A DNA stretch of 64,000 nt from JBFWRK01 sp050248955 (GCA_050248955.1 JBFWRK010000009.1:62001-126000), one strand, 5' to 3'; shown: positions 18,105 through 26,934, numbered from the stretch's first letter. A program made the numbers and translations. Notes: generated by a model from the letters alone, not told the origin.

Positions 18105-18755
18105 TCAGCCGCCGGTGTCGACCGCGGCCTGGGCGCCGGGCGAGGGGAGCGACGGGTAGTCGGGCTGCGAGGTCGGGTTGCGGTCGGGGTAGTCGAACAC
18201 CGACAGCGGCCGGGAGACGAGCGACCCGCTGCCGATCGGCCACTCCTGCGCGACGCCCTCGACCGACAGCAGCACCGAGAGCTCGTTGTCGACGCCGTAG
18301 GTGGTGAACACGATCTGCGCGATCGCGTCCGTCAACGCCTCGCCCGACGTGCCGAAGAACTCGGACGACACGTCGACGCCGAGCGTCCTCGAGTCGACGA
18401 GCTCGGCCGAGAGCAGCTGTGTGCCGGATGGGATCGCGGTGCGCAGCCGGTCCTGCTGGTCCTCCGGCGTGAGCCCGTCGAGCAGCGTCCTGAGGACGTC
18501 GGTCGGCTCGGCGTCGACATCGCGTCCGACCGGGCGGAGCTTGGTCGTGGCTCCCTGTTCGGACGGCGCGAGCAGGAAGATCCGGGCAGTCGTGCCGGGT
18601 CGGGGCTGGTTGGCGGTCGGCGTGTCGATCAAGGATCGGCGTTCGTCGGCGCGGATGTCTCGTGGTGTCCGGTCGGGGTTGATGCCACAGCCGGCGACGA
18701 GCGTGATGAGGGTGATCACCAGGGTGACCACCAGTGCGTGCGAGGGCCGCCTCAC
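18105..18755 (-). CDS. lpqB: GerMN-domain lipoprotein of an mtrAB operon (short LpqB-like)
   Basis: 216 residues. A signal peptide ends in LVAGC (Cys23), so it should be lipid-anchored outside the membrane. After a disordered linker, a GerMN domain (about residues 50-165: ARIFLLAP through IVFTTYGVDNELSVLLSVEG) is visible. In actinobacteria LpqB, encoded after mtrB, modulates the MtrB kinase. Typical LpqB is near 580 residues, with a beta-propeller after GerMN; this one stops shortly after the GerMN domain. The GTG start at 18755 overlaps the mtrB stop (GTGA), fixing the start and indicating translational coupling. Confidence 0.78.
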   Translation of the reverse strand: MRRPSHALVVTLVITLITLVAGCGINPDRTPRDIRADERRSLIDTPTANQPRPGTTARIFLLAPSEQGATTKLRPVGRDVDAEPTDVLRTLLDGLTPEDQQDRLRTAIPSGTQLLSAELVDSRTLGVDVSSEFFGTSGEALTDAIAQIVFTTYGVDNELSVLLSVEGVAQEWPIGSGSLVSRPLSVFDYPDRNPTSQPDYPSLPSPGAQAAVDTGG

Positions 18756-20299
18756 ATGCCCACCTCTTCGGCCGGCAGCTCGATGACGAAGCGCGCGCCA
18801 GGCTCGCCGTCGCGACGGTCTTCGACCCACACCCGGCCGGAGTGCATGCGGACGTGCTCGTCGACGAGCGAGAGCCCGAGACCGGCACCCTCGCTCGAGC
18901 TACGCCGCCCGGCGCTCGCGCCGCGGGCGAAGCGCTCGAAGACGATCGAACGCTCCTCGGCCGGCACGCCCGGGCCGTGATCCTCGACAGCGATCCATGC
19001 GCTGGTCACCGGGCCGGGCTCGCCGAGCGCTTCCGACACCTCGACCGTGATGTCGCCGGCACCGTAGAAGCGGGCGTTGTCGATCAGGTTCGCGATGGCT
19101 CGCGCCAGGCGGCGCTTGTCCGCACGGATCACGAGGCACTCCCCGCGCTCGGTCACGGTCACCTCGGCGTCGGGCACGCTGCTGACCGACACGGCCTGGC
19201 GGACGAGCTCGGCGAGCAGCAGGTCCTCGAGGTGCAGGCGGATCGCGCCGGCGTCGAAGCGGGAGATCTCGAGCAGGTCCTCGACGAGGCCCTGGAACCG
19301 GGCAACGTCCGCGACGAGCAGGTCGAGGGCAGCCCGGGACTTCTCGGGGAGGTCGTCACGCCGCGCCTGCAGGACCTCGGCCGACGCCGAGAGCGTCATC
19401 AGCGGGGAGCGGAGCTCGTGGCTCACGTCGGAGGCGAACCGGGCGTCGCGCTCGACTCGCGCCTGGAGCGCCGCGGCCATGTCGTTGAACGACGTCGACA
19501 GCAGGCGCAGGTCGGGGTCGTCGTTCGGTTCGAGCCGTGTGTCGAGGCGTCCGCCGGCGATCGCCTTGGCGGCCTGGGCGGCGTCGGCGAGCGGCCGCAC
19601 CGACCGCCGGGCGGCGAGCGAGCCGAGCAGCACGCCCAGGCCGGTCGTCACGACGGCTGCGGCGAGCAGGGATCGGCCGACGCTGCTCAAGGTCTGCTGC
19701 GTGTCGGAGAGCTGGATGAACTCGAAGTAGTTCGCCTCCAGGTCGGGGATCGGCACGCCGACGATGTTCACGGGCTCGCCGTTGATCGACGTGACCATGT
19801 GCGCCGGCGTGCCGTCGACCGTGACCCGCTGACGGAGCTCGAACGGGATGCTCGTGCGGCCGAACTCGGAGTCCGACGCCGACCACGCCTCGCCGACGTT
19901 GAGCGCCGCGCTGTTGTCGATCTGCGTGAAGATCTCCGCCGACGGCGTGTCCGAGAGCAGCGCGCTGCGGACGAGCTTGGCGTTCTCGTACGCCGACTCG
20001 ATCGCGTTCTCGTCGCGCTCCTCCAGGAGCGCGCTCTTCGTGAAGCTGTACGTCGTGGCAGCCAGGAACGCTGACAGCGCGAACGAGCCGAGCGCGAACG
20101 TCATCAGGATGCGCCGGCGAAGCGGGACTCGATAGCTGTTCAGCGCCGTGAGCCGCCGACGGAACCGCTCGTTCCACGTCTCCCGGCGCTCAGGGGCGTC
20201 GCCACCAGCGGCAGCCGGCTCCCCGGGCGCGCCGGTCGCGTCGGCAGCGGGCCGTGTCGGCGGGGCGGTGCCGGCGGCCCGCGCCGCCGTGTCGGTCAC
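18752..20299 (-). CDS. mtrB: Sensor histidine kinase (MtrB-like)
   Basis: 515 residues. Order: Pro/Ala-rich cytoplasmic start, first membrane helix (ILMTFALGSFALSAFLAATTY), extracellular sensor (~150 residues), second helix (LLAAAVVTTGLGVLLGSLAA), HAMP, dimerisation helix with phospho-His294 in FASDVSHELRSPLM, and ATPase domain (NLIDNARFYG N-box, DHGPGVP, GAGLGLSLV). The linker LEDLLEISRFDAGAIRLHLEDL is very MtrB-like. MtrAB controls cell-wall turnover and division in actinobacteria. The GTG at 20299 overlaps the response-regulator stop (GTGA), and the kinase stop in turn overlaps the lpqB start. Confidence 0.88.
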   Translation of the reverse strand: MTDTAARAAGTAPPTRPAADATGAPGEPAAAGGDAPERRETWNERFRRRLTALNSYRVPLRRRILMTFALGSFALSAFLAATTYSFTKSALLEERDENAIESAYENAKLVRSALLSDTPSAEIFTQIDNSAALNVGEAWSASDSEFGRTSIPFELRQRVTVDGTPAHMVTSINGEPVNIVGVPIPDLEANYFEFIQLSDTQQTLSSVGRSLLAAAVVTTGLGVLLGSLAARRSVRPLADAAQAAKAIAGGRLDTRLEPNDDPDLRLLSTSFNDMAAALQARVERDARFASDVSHELRSPLMTLSASAEVLQARRDDLPEKSRAALDLLVADVARFQGLVEDLLEISRFDAGAIRLHLEDLLLAELVRQAVSVSSVPDAEVTVTERGECLVIRADKRRLARAIANLIDNARFYGAGDITVEVSEALGEPGPVTSAWIAVEDHGPGVPAEERSIVFERFARGASAGRRSSSEGAGLGLSLVDEHVRMHSGRVWVEDRRDGEPGARFVIELPAEEVGM

Positions 20300-20985
20300 G
20301 TCTGCAGGCGATACCCGAGGCCGCGCACCGTGACGACGTGCTTCGGGTTCGCCGGGTCGGCCTCGATCTTCGTGCGGAGGCGGCGGACGTGGACGTCGAC
20401 GAGGCGGCCGTCGCCGAAGTACCCGTAGCCCCACACCTTGTCGAGCAGCATCTCCCGGCTGAACACCCGGCCAGGGTTCGAGGCGAGCTCGATGAGCAGC
20501 CGGAACTCGGTCTTCGTGAGGTGGGTGTCGTTGCCGTTCAGCAGGACGGCACCTTCTTCGGGGATGATCTCGAGATCACCGAAGACGAGCTTCGCGTGAC
20601 CCTTCGTGAGCGAGGCGGGTGTCTGGATCCGGCGCAGGAGCGCCCTGATCCGGGCCGACAGCTCCTTCGGTGCGAACGGCTTCGTGAGGTAGTCGTCGGC
20701 GCCCGCTTCGAGCCCGGCCACGACGTCATGTGTGTCCGCGCGTGCGGTCACCATCACGATCGGCACGGCGCTCGTGCGCCGGAGCGTGCGGCAGAGCTCG
20801 AAGCCGTCGATGCCCGGCAGCATGATGTCGATGAGCACGACATCGGCTGGCGTCCGGTGGAACGCCGCGATGGCGTCCTCGCCACTCGCCGCCTCCTCGA
20901 CCGTCCAACCCTCGTCCTCGAGCGCGAGCTTCACGGCGGTACGGATGCGTTCGTCGTCCTCGACGGTCAGGATGCGGGTTCCCAC
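20296..20985 (-). CDS. mtrA: OmpR-family response regulator (MtrA-like)
   Basis: 229 residues from the GTG giving VGTRILTVEDDE; a GTG at 21003 would add six residues and cannot be excluded. The receiver domain has the acidic pocket (EDD), phospho-Asp53 in VVLIDIMLPG, Thr in VMVTARAD and Lys in LTKPFAPKEL. The carboxy winged helix carries FRLLIELASNPGRVFSREMLLDKVWGY-type text and ends VRGLGYRLQT. It is a DNA-binding transcription factor activated by the adjacent kinase. The order mtrA-mtrB-lpqB with overlapping ends is the standard actinobacterial operon. Confidence 0.88.
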   Translation of the reverse strand: MGTRILTVEDDERIRTAVKLALEDEGWTVEEAASGEDAIAAFHRTPADVVLIDIMLPGIDGFELCRTLRRTSAVPIVMVTARADTHDVVAGLEAGADDYLTKPFAPKELSARIRALLRRIQTPASLTKGHAKLVFGDLEIIPEEGAVLLNGNDTHLTKTEFRLLIELASNPGRVFSREMLLDKVWGYGYFGDGRLVDVHVRRLRTKIEADPANPKHVVTVRGLGYRLQT

Positions 20986-21042
20986 GTCCCCATGATGCCG
21001 CACTCGCAGGGCAAAAGGATGCCTCGCACCCCTGGCGTGACC

Positions 21043-21828
21043 TCAGGAGCGCCGGAGGAGCGCCAGCATCTCGTCGAAGATGCCGGGCGACGCGACGAGG
21101 AGGCCGGGCGGTTCGCCGTCGTCGCGTCCGGGGAACTCACCGATCCGGGCGCCCGCCTCCCGCGCGATCACCTCGCCGGCCGCGAGATCCCACGGGTTCA
21201 GCCACTGCTCGTAGTAGGCGTCGAACCGACCCGCTGCCACGTAGCAGAGGTCGATCGCCGCCGACCCGAGCCGCCGGATGTCGCGCACCTCGGCGATGAG
21301 GTTCGCGACCCGCTCGCCCTGGCGGGCACGGCGCTCCGGCAGGTACCCGAAGCCGGTCGCGACCAAGGTCGAACCGAGGATCTGTTGGTCGCTGCAGGTG
21401 ATCGGCACGCCGTTGACGGATGCCCCGCCACCGCGTCGGGCGGCGAACAGCTCGTCGGTCATCGGCGCGTACACCACGCCGATCAGCCCTCCGTCGCCGT
21501 CTCGCGCCGCGATCGAGACGCTGTAGAGCGGTAGCCGGTACAGGAAGTTCGTCGTGCCATCGATCGGATCGATCAGCCAGTGCACGCCGGACGTGCCGGC
21601 GTCGGCGGTGCCCTCCTCGCCGACGATGCCGTCGTGCGGGCGGGCGGTCCGCAGCCGGGAGACGATCAGCGCTTCGGCGGCGCGGTCGTACTCCGTGACC
21701 GCATCCGTCGCGGTCGACTTCGTCTCGACGTCGACGAGTCCCAGGACGCGACCCTCGCGGACGAGCCTGCCTGCTTCGAGGGCGAGCTCGGTGGCCAGCG
21801 CCAGCAGCTCGTCGGCGCCTGCGGTCAC
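21043..21828 (-). CDS. Inositol monophosphatase-family phosphatase
   Basis: 261 residues. Metal-binding motifs of the family are all visible: VGEEG, WLIDPIDGTTNFLY (the paired Asp of motif A), and WDLAAGEVIAREAGA. It removes phosphate from inositol-1-phosphate, fructose-1,6-bisphosphate, histidinol phosphate or PAP, depending on the member; the sequence does not decide which. The GTG start at 21828 overlaps the stop of the small membrane-protein gene (GTGA), which fixes the start and makes the pair an operon. It need not belong to the catabolic inositol cluster. Confidence 0.85.
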   Translation of the reverse strand: MTAGADELLALATELALEAGRLVREGRVLGLVDVETKSTATDAVTEYDRAAEALIVSRLRTARPHDGIVGEEGTADAGTSGVHWLIDPIDGTTNFLYRLPLYSVSIAARDGDGGLIGVVYAPMTDELFAARRGGGASVNGVPITCSDQQILGSTLVATGFGYLPERRARQGERVANLIAEVRDIRRLGSAAIDLCYVAAGRFDAYYEQWLNPWDLAAGEVIAREAGARIGEFPGRDDGEPPGLLVASPGIFDEMLALLRRS

Positions 21829-22100
21829 GAGCGGTCGCGGTCCTTGATCTCGTGCCACTCACCCATCGCCCGCAGCACGAGCACTGCGATCACGGCCGTA
21901 CCGATCGCCGCGCCGAGCGCGCCGATCACGGCGCCGATCGTCGTCGCCGTCCCGCAGTTGCCGGTGCACTGCACGTCGACCAGCGCCCATCCGATCAGGC
22001 CGCCAGCGGCACCGGCGACGACGATCGCGATGAACGCGAGCGCCCGGGCGAGCGGCGACGGGAGCGCGGACATCGGAGGAGGGGAGTGCGGGGGCGCCAC
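21825..22100 (-). CDS. Small three-helix membrane protein, unknown function
   Basis: 91 residues from the GTG at 22100 (leaderless position, 6 bases after TACGAT); an internal ATG would give 82. Hydrophobic helices are ALAFIAIVVAGAAGGLIGWAL and a Gly/Ala-rich second half (TIGAVIGALGAAIGTAVIAVLVL), with a short CTGNC motif between them that could form a disulphide outside the membrane. The charged tail (EWHEIKDRDRS) should be cytoplasmic. No known family is recognised. It is translationally coupled to the phosphatase gene downstream. Confidence 0.62.
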   Translation of the reverse strand: MAPPHSPPPMSALPSPLARALAFIAIVVAGAAGGLIGWALVDVQCTGNCGTATTIGAVIGALGAAIGTAVIAVLVLRAMGEWHEIKDRDRS

Positions 22101-22106
22101 ACCCGC

Positions 22107-22112
22107 ATCGTA
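22107..22112 (-). promoter_or_regulatory. -10 element, leaderless promoter of the membrane protein-phosphatase operon
   Basis: TACGAT on the minus strand lies 6 bases before the GTG at 22100. It shares two base pairs with the divergent -10 element at 22111-22116. Confidence 0.5.
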
Positions 22113-22116
22113 GGCT
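22111..22116 (+). promoter_or_regulatory. -10 element, leaderless promoter of the glycosyltransferase gene
   Basis: TAGGCT lies 8 bases before the GTG at 22125. It overlaps the oppositely directed -10 element, so only one polymerase could melt this DNA at a time. Confidence 0.5.
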
Positions 22117-22124
22117 GACGGCCT

Positions 22125-22859
22125 GTGGGAGCCCTCGTCGTCGTGCCGACCTACAACGAGGCGCCGAACATCGAAACGGTGATCCGTCGCATCCGCGCCG
22201 CGTTGCCCGACGCAGGCGTGATCGTGGTCGACGACGACAGTCCCGACGGCACCGCCGACCTCGTCGCCAAGCTCGGTCTCGAGCTCGGTGGGATCGAGGT
22301 GATCCGCCGCCCGGGGAAGGGTGGTCTCGGCTCGGCGTACCGGGACGGCTTTGCTGCTGCTCTCGCGGGAGGCGCGGCGGTGGTGGTGCAGATGGACGCC
22401 GACCTCTCGCACGACCCGGCGATGCTGCCGGCACTCGTCTCTGCCGTCGAGCACGGTGCTTCGCTCGCGATGGGGAGCCGCTACGTCCCCGGCGGGCGCA
22501 TCGTCGGTTGGCCGTGGCGCCGGCGGTCGCTCTCCCGATGGGGCAACCGGTACGCGGCCGGCATGCTGGGTCTGGCGGTGAACGATGCGACCTCCGGGTT
22601 CCGGGCGTACGACTCGGCCGCGCTCGGCGCGCTCGACCTGCCGACGATCCGTGCCGATGGTTACGGGTTCCAGATCGAGATGACCCACCGCCTGGTCCGA
22701 GGCGGCGGCAGCGTCGTCGAGATCCCGATCGTCTTCGTCGACCGCACCCACGGCGAGTCGAAGCTGTCCGGGGGGATCGTGCGAGAGGCGCTCGTGCTCG
22801 TCGCCCGGCTCGCGTTCCGCGACCTCTTCAACCTGCGCCGCTGGCGCCGGCCGAGCTGA
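22125..22859 (+). CDS. Polyprenol monophosphomannose synthase-like glycosyltransferase (GT2)
   Basis: 244 residues, family 2 glycosyltransferase of the Dpm1/Ppm1 type. It transfers mannose from GDP-mannose to polyprenyl phosphate at the cytoplasmic membrane, feeding lipoglycan or protein mannosylation. Motifs are VVVPTYNEAPNI, IVVDDDSPDGTADL, GKGGLGSAYRDGF, the metal-binding QMDADLSHDP, and GSRYVPGGRI with GFQIEMTHRL. The carboxy end stops at FRDLFNLRRWRR with no membrane domain, so it is the catalytic half only. The start GTG is supported by the leaderless -10. dinB follows after 13 bases. Confidence 0.83.
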   Translation: MGALVVVPTYNEAPNIETVIRRIRAALPDAGVIVVDDDSPDGTADLVAKLGLELGGIEVIRRPGKGGLGSAYRDGFAAALAGGAAVVVQMDADLSHDPAMLPALVSAVEHGASLAMGSRYVPGGRIVGWPWRRRSLSRWGNRYAAGMLGLAVNDATSGFRAYDSAALGALDLPTIRADGYGFQIEMTHRLVRGGGSVVEIPIVFVDRTHGESKLSGGIVREALVLVARLAFRDLFNLRRWRRPS

Positions 22860-22872
22860 CGGGCCGCTCGGC

Positions 22873-24231
22873 GTGACGGCCGGAGCGACGTCCGCACCAC
22901 TGGTGCGCACGATCCTGCACGTCGACATGGACGCGTTCTACGTGTCCGTCGAGCTCCGCCGGCGCCCGGAGCTCCACGGCCAACCGGTGGTCGTCGGCGG
23001 CACGGGACCGCGTGGCGTCGTCGCCGCGGCGTCCTACGAGGCGCGCCGGTTCGGGGTCTTCTCGGCGATGCCGTCCGCGGTCGCCCGCCGGCGCTGCCCG
23101 CACGCGGTGTTCCTGCCGGGCGATCACGAGCTGTACGCCCGCGTCAGCACCGAAGTCCACGAGGTGTTCCAGAGCTTCACGCCGCTCGTGGAGGGGCTGG
23201 CGCTCGACGAGGCGTTCCTCGACCTCACCGGCGGCCGCCGCCTGTTCGGCTCCGGCGCCGAGGCGGGGCAGGCGATCAGAGCGATGATCACCGAGCGCCT
23301 CGACCTCTCGTGCTCCGTCGGCGTGGCGACGAACAAGTTCCTCGCGAAGCTCGCGTCGAAGGCTGCCAAGCCGGTCGCTTCGCCCGCCGGCATCCGTCCC
23401 GGGCCCGGCGTGGTCGAGGTCGAGCCGGGGGGTGAGCTCGCGTTCCTCCATCCGTTGCCCGTCCGGGCGCTGTGGGGTGTCGGGCCGGCCACGTTCGAGC
23501 GGCTGCAACGGCTCGGGGTCGAGACGGTCGGCGATCTCGCACTGCTCGGTGAGGCGGCGGTGGTCGGCACGCTGGGCACCGCGAGCGGGCGCCACCTGTT
23601 CCGCCTCGCCAACGGGCTCGACGACCGACCCGTCGAGCCGGATCGTGGGATGAAGTCGATCGGCCACGAGGAGACCTATCCCTACGACCTCCACGACCCG
23701 GCGGAGCTCCATGCCCAGATCGTCCGCCTGGCCGACGCCGTCGCCTCTCGGCTCCGCCAGCAGGGCGTCGGCGCCCGCACGATCACCCTCAAGGTCCGCT
23801 TTGCCGGGTTCCAGACCGTCACCCGCTCGCACACCACGAGTGCACCGCTGACCACGGGCCCGGCGATCGCGGCGGCGGTGCTCCCGCTGCTCGAGGCGAT
23901 CGACCCCACGCCGGGTGTCCGGCTGCTCGGGGTCAGCGGCTCCAACCTCGGCGAAGCCGTCGAGCAGCTCAGCCTCGACGCGATGTTCGACGACGACGCT
24001 GCCACAGCGGGCTCGCCGGCGGCTGCCGTCGCGCTCGAGCACACGTGGCACGAGGCAAGTGCCGCCGTCGACGACATCCGCGCCCGATTCGGTGCCGCCG
24101 CGATCGGTCCGGCAGCGGCGATGAAGCAGGGGTCGCTCCGACCCGTGCGGACCGGGGCCCAGGCGTGGGGTCCGGACAGCCACGAACCGCCGCCGGACGA
24201 CGCCGGCCCGAAGAACGGTCGAACTGCCTGA
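22873..24231 (+). CDS. dinB: DNA polymerase IV (Y-family)
   Basis: 452 residues. The palm contains the catalytic acids in HVDMDAFYVSVE and LALDEAFLDL (the usual form is SIDEAY/F). The HhH region includes ALWGVGPATFERLQRLG. The little-finger domain ends near GSNLGEA. The sequence EQLSLDAMF after it resembles a beta-clamp-binding peptide, and the last ~75 residues are probably disordered. It copies past DNA lesions with low fidelity. The GTG at 22873 is 13 bases after the glycosyltransferase stop, so the two may be co-transcribed. No SOS (LexA) box was evident upstream. Confidence 0.92.
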   Translation: MTAGATSAPLVRTILHVDMDAFYVSVELRRRPELHGQPVVVGGTGPRGVVAAASYEARRFGVFSAMPSAVARRRCPHAVFLPGDHELYARVSTEVHEVFQSFTPLVEGLALDEAFLDLTGGRRLFGSGAEAGQAIRAMITERLDLSCSVGVATNKFLAKLASKAAKPVASPAGIRPGPGVVEVEPGGELAFLHPLPVRALWGVGPATFERLQRLGVETVGDLALLGEAAVVGTLGTASGRHLFRLANGLDDRPVEPDRGMKSIGHEETYPYDLHDPAELHAQIVRLADAVASRLRQQGVGARTITLKVRFAGFQTVTRSHTTSAPLTTGPAIAAAVLPLLEAIDPTPGVRLLGVSGSNLGEAVEQLSLDAMFDDDAATAGSPAAAVALEHTWHEASAAVDDIRARFGAAAIGPAAAMKQGSLRPVRTGAQAWGPDSHEPPPDDAGPKNGRTA

Positions 24232-24239
24232 CGCTCGCG

Positions 24240-24268
24240 TTGTCGCGCGCGACATTCCGTGGGATGAT
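24240..24268 (+). promoter_or_regulatory. Sigma70-like promoter for the DUF3040 gene
   Basis: TTGTCG (24240-24245), a 17-base spacer and GATGAT (24263-24268) give a reasonable -35/-10 pair in the 84-base gap after dinB. The leader then carries AGGGAGAA just before the ATG at 24316. Confidence 0.4.
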
Positions 24269-24315
24269 GTCTGCGTACTCGCCACGGAGTCGGGGCTGGG
24301 CCAGGGAGAACGACC

Positions 24316-24669
24316 ATGCCGCTCTCGGAAGACGAACAGCGCATCCTCAGGCAGATCGAGGAGCAGTTCTACGAGAACGATCCGAAGTTCGCGCAACAGG
24401 TCGGCGCCTCATCGTTGTACCGCCACGGTCTGCGCCGGGTGCGGTGGGCAGCGCTGGGGCTCGTCGTCGGTCTCGCGTTCCTCGTGGCGACGCTCCAGGT
24501 GCACTTCCTGCTGTCGTTCGTCGGCTTCCTGGCCATGCTCGCTTGTGCGTTCGTGATCGAGCGCAACCTGCGGGCGATGGGTCGTGTCGGCCTGCAGGAT
24601 CTCGCTGGCGTGGTGCGTGGTCGCCGGCCGGACCCGAGCCGGTTGAAGGATCGCTTCCGCCGCCCCTGA
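24316..24669 (+). CDS. DUF3040 family membrane protein
   Basis: 117 residues. The opening MPLSEDEQRILRQIEEQFYENDPKFAQQV is the hallmark of the actinobacterial DUF3040 family, followed by two membrane helices (AALGLVVGLAFLVATLQV and LLSFVGFLAMLACAFVI) and a short basic tail. The family has no established biochemical role; members are often near division and wall genes. The ATG has AGGGAGAA about 7 bases upstream. The gene runs into the convergent transglutaminase gene with a 15-base gap. Confidence 0.85.
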   Translation: MPLSEDEQRILRQIEEQFYENDPKFAQQVGASSLYRHGLRRVRWAALGLVVGLAFLVATLQVHFLLSFVGFLAMLACAFVIERNLRAMGRVGLQDLAGVVRGRRPDPSRLKDRFRRP

Positions 24670-24684
24670 GCGCGATCGCCCGGC

Positions 24685-26934
24685 TCAGCCGAGCACGGCG
24701 GCACGCCTCGGGTCGAGGCGTGCGAGCAGCTTCACGCTGAACGGGGCCCGGTGCTCGACGAGGCGGCCGATGCGGCTCGCCAGCAGGACCGCCGTGTCGG
24801 CGTCGCTCTCGGCGACGTGGTCGGAGGCATAGGCGGCGAGCGTCGCGCTGTGGGCGAGGTCCTGCAGGCTCTTCTCGTCGATGCCGGTCATCTTCCACGC
24901 TCGAACCGCGTGCTCGGTCGGCGTCTCGCTCGGGCGGCGGCGGGCGCCGATCAGCGCCAGCGCAGCGGTCGCCCTGCGCCATCCGGCGACCACCTGCTCG
25001 GCGGGTGAACGCCGGCGGCCGCGGCGGGTGACGAATCGGGCGATCGGTGGCATGAGCACGGCCCACACGGCGACCGCAGCGAGCACGAGCACCACGGCGA
25101 ACCACGGGAACGACCGGCCGGGGGCGGCGACCGTCTCGGTCGGGGCGTCGAGGCCGATGCTGCCTTCCCGCCCTTCACCGGGACCCTCGATCGGGATCGT
25201 CGGCACGGTCGGCTGCACGGTCGCCGGGACGGGTGGTGCGTCGCCGGTGCCTGCCCCGGTCGCAGGGTCGGCGTCGCCGGTGAGCACGCCGCCCTCCTGT
25301 TGCGCCTGGACGCCGGTGTAGCCCTCGCCGCCGGGAACGCCACGACCGGGAGTCGGCTCGAACGGGACCCAGCCGACACTGTCGAACCAGACCTCGGGCC
25401 AGGCGTGCGCGTGCTTCCCGCGGACGTGCCACACGCCGATCGCGTCCTTGTCGCCTGGGGTGAACCCGACGGCGACCCGGGTCGCGAGGCCGAGCGTGCG
25501 GGCGAGCGCTGCGAACGAGACCGAGAACTGCTCGCAGTAGCCCTCGCGGGCGTTGATGAAGGCCTCGATGCTGCGGATGCTGTGCCCGCGGGAGACGTTC
25601 ACGTTGTAGCTGAAGTTCGCCCGGAAGTAGTTCTGCAGTGCGAGCGCCTGGTCGTACGGCGTTGCCGTGCCGGCCGTGGCTGCCGCAGCGACGTCGCGGA
25701 GGTCCTGGTTGAAGTCCTCCGGCAGCGAGCGGTACTGCTCGCCGGGCGGGTTCGACGCCGTCGCCGCGCGCAGCTGCTCGGCCGTGAACGTCGGCAGCAC
25801 CGACGTCACCGTGTAGCCGAGGCCGGGGAACAGGTTGCCCTGCTCACGGATGATCGAACCGCTCTCGTCGTCGAACAGGAGCGACTCCGTGCTCGAGACG
25901 TCGACCGGGTTGGCCGCGGCGGGAACCCAGATCGAGCCGAGCGAGGCGATGCGGATCTGCTGGCGAACGGTTGCGGTCTGCGGGATCTCGGATGCGTCGA
26001 GCGAGTCCGTGTCGATGTACTCGTGCTCGGGGGCGGTGAACTGCTGGCCGTTGAACTCGGGGAGCGTGGTCAGGCGCCAGTACGACTGCGCGCCGGACGT
26101 CACCGTGAACAGCTCGGTGTTGCTGCGGTTCACCAGGCGGGCCTGGACGTCGACGAGCGGGCTGATGACCTCCGTGCCCGAGTGGTTCCGGGTACGGGTG
26201 TCGATGAGCGCGTCGGCTTCGGCTCCCGGCAGCTTCGGCCCGATGACGGTGCCGGCGATCATCGCGACGACGGCGAGCGTGATGCTGCCGGCGATGACCG
26301 AGACCGTGCGCGAACGCGCGCCACCGCCGAGCCACGCCGTCGTCGCCTCGCTGTGGGCGGCGCGCAGCAGCGCGACGGTCACGACGACGCACGCGAGCCA
26401 GAGCGCCGCCGTCGAGAGCCGATGACGGTCGGTGCCGAGCGCCGACGCCGTGACGAAGAGCAGACCGGACGGCACGAGCGCCTCGATGCGGCCGTAGGCC
26501 CGGAACGCGAACGAGTCGGCGAGGTACGCGCACAGCCCGGTGCCGAGCGCGATCGCGACGGCGAATCCGCCGTCGGACGGGACCGGGGCGACGGTCGTGC
26601 GGAACAGGCTGAACGAGTCGGCCAGCTCCTGCCACCCGGCATCCCACGTGGCGCGCGTCGGCACGAAGCCGAACAACGTGTCCCGGTAGTAGAGGACACC
26701 CAGCACCACGGCGAGGACGGCTCCGGCGAGCAGGGTCGCCGAGAAGAAGCCCCAGCGCTGCCAGCGCGCCGCCGCCATCGCGGCGTGCATCGACAGGCCG
26801 ACCACGACGAACGGGCCGAGGAACGACCAGTCGGGGAACACCCGGCAGAACGTGAGCGTCGTGGCGAGCGTCGTGGCCGTCAGCGCGAGCGTCGCGGCGT
26901 TGGCGACGGGGCTGCTGCGCCTGGCCGCGCTCAC
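24685..26934 (-). CDS. Transglutaminase-like membrane protease (TgpA type) with DUF4129-like tail
   Basis: 749 residues. The amino half has about six to seven membrane helices, then a long extracytoplasmic region. The transglutaminase-like cysteine-protease core carries REGYCEQFSVSFAALAR (catalytic Cys), GKHAHAWPEVWF (His) and the following Asp in DSVGWVPFEPTPGRG. A further membrane helix (FAVVLVLAAVAVWAVLM) leads to a cytoplasmic DUF4129-like tail with a TPTEHAVRAW segment. The GTG start at 26934 overlaps the DUF58 stop (GTGA). With moxR and DUF58 upstream it forms a well-known operon type whose exact function is unclear; peptide or cell-envelope processing is the usual proposal. Confidence 0.85.
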   Translation of the reverse strand: MSAARRSSPVANAATLALTATTLATTLTFCRVFPDWSFLGPFVVVGLSMHAAMAAARWQRWGFFSATLLAGAVLAVVLGVLYYRDTLFGFVPTRATWDAGWQELADSFSLFRTTVAPVPSDGGFAVAIALGTGLCAYLADSFAFRAYGRIEALVPSGLLFVTASALGTDRHRLSTAALWLACVVVTVALLRAAHSEATTAWLGGGARSRTVSVIAGSITLAVVAMIAGTVIGPKLPGAEADALIDTRTRNHSGTEVISPLVDVQARLVNRSNTELFTVTSGAQSYWRLTTLPEFNGQQFTAPEHEYIDTDSLDASEIPQTATVRQQIRIASLGSIWVPAAANPVDVSSTESLLFDDESGSIIREQGNLFPGLGYTVTSVLPTFTAEQLRAATASNPPGEQYRSLPEDFNQDLRDVAAAATAGTATPYDQALALQNYFRANFSYNVNVSRGHSIRSIEAFINAREGYCEQFSVSFAALARTLGLATRVAVGFTPGDKDAIGVWHVRGKHAHAWPEVWFDSVGWVPFEPTPGRGVPGGEGYTGVQAQQEGGVLTGDADPATGAGTGDAPPVPATVQPTVPTIPIEGPGEGREGSIGLDAPTETVAAPGRSFPWFAVVLVLAAVAVWAVLMPPIARFVTRRGRRRSPAEQVVAGWRRATAALALIGARRRPSETPTEHAVRAWKMTGIDEKSLQDLAHSATLAAYASDHVAESDADTAVLLASRIGRLVEHRAPFSVKLLARLDPRRAAVLG

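Noticed and set aside
21043..21828. The inositol-monophosphatase-family gene as part of the inositol catabolic operon.
   Set aside because: It is about 9 kb away on the opposite strand in its own unit, and the family acts on several phosphorylated substrates.
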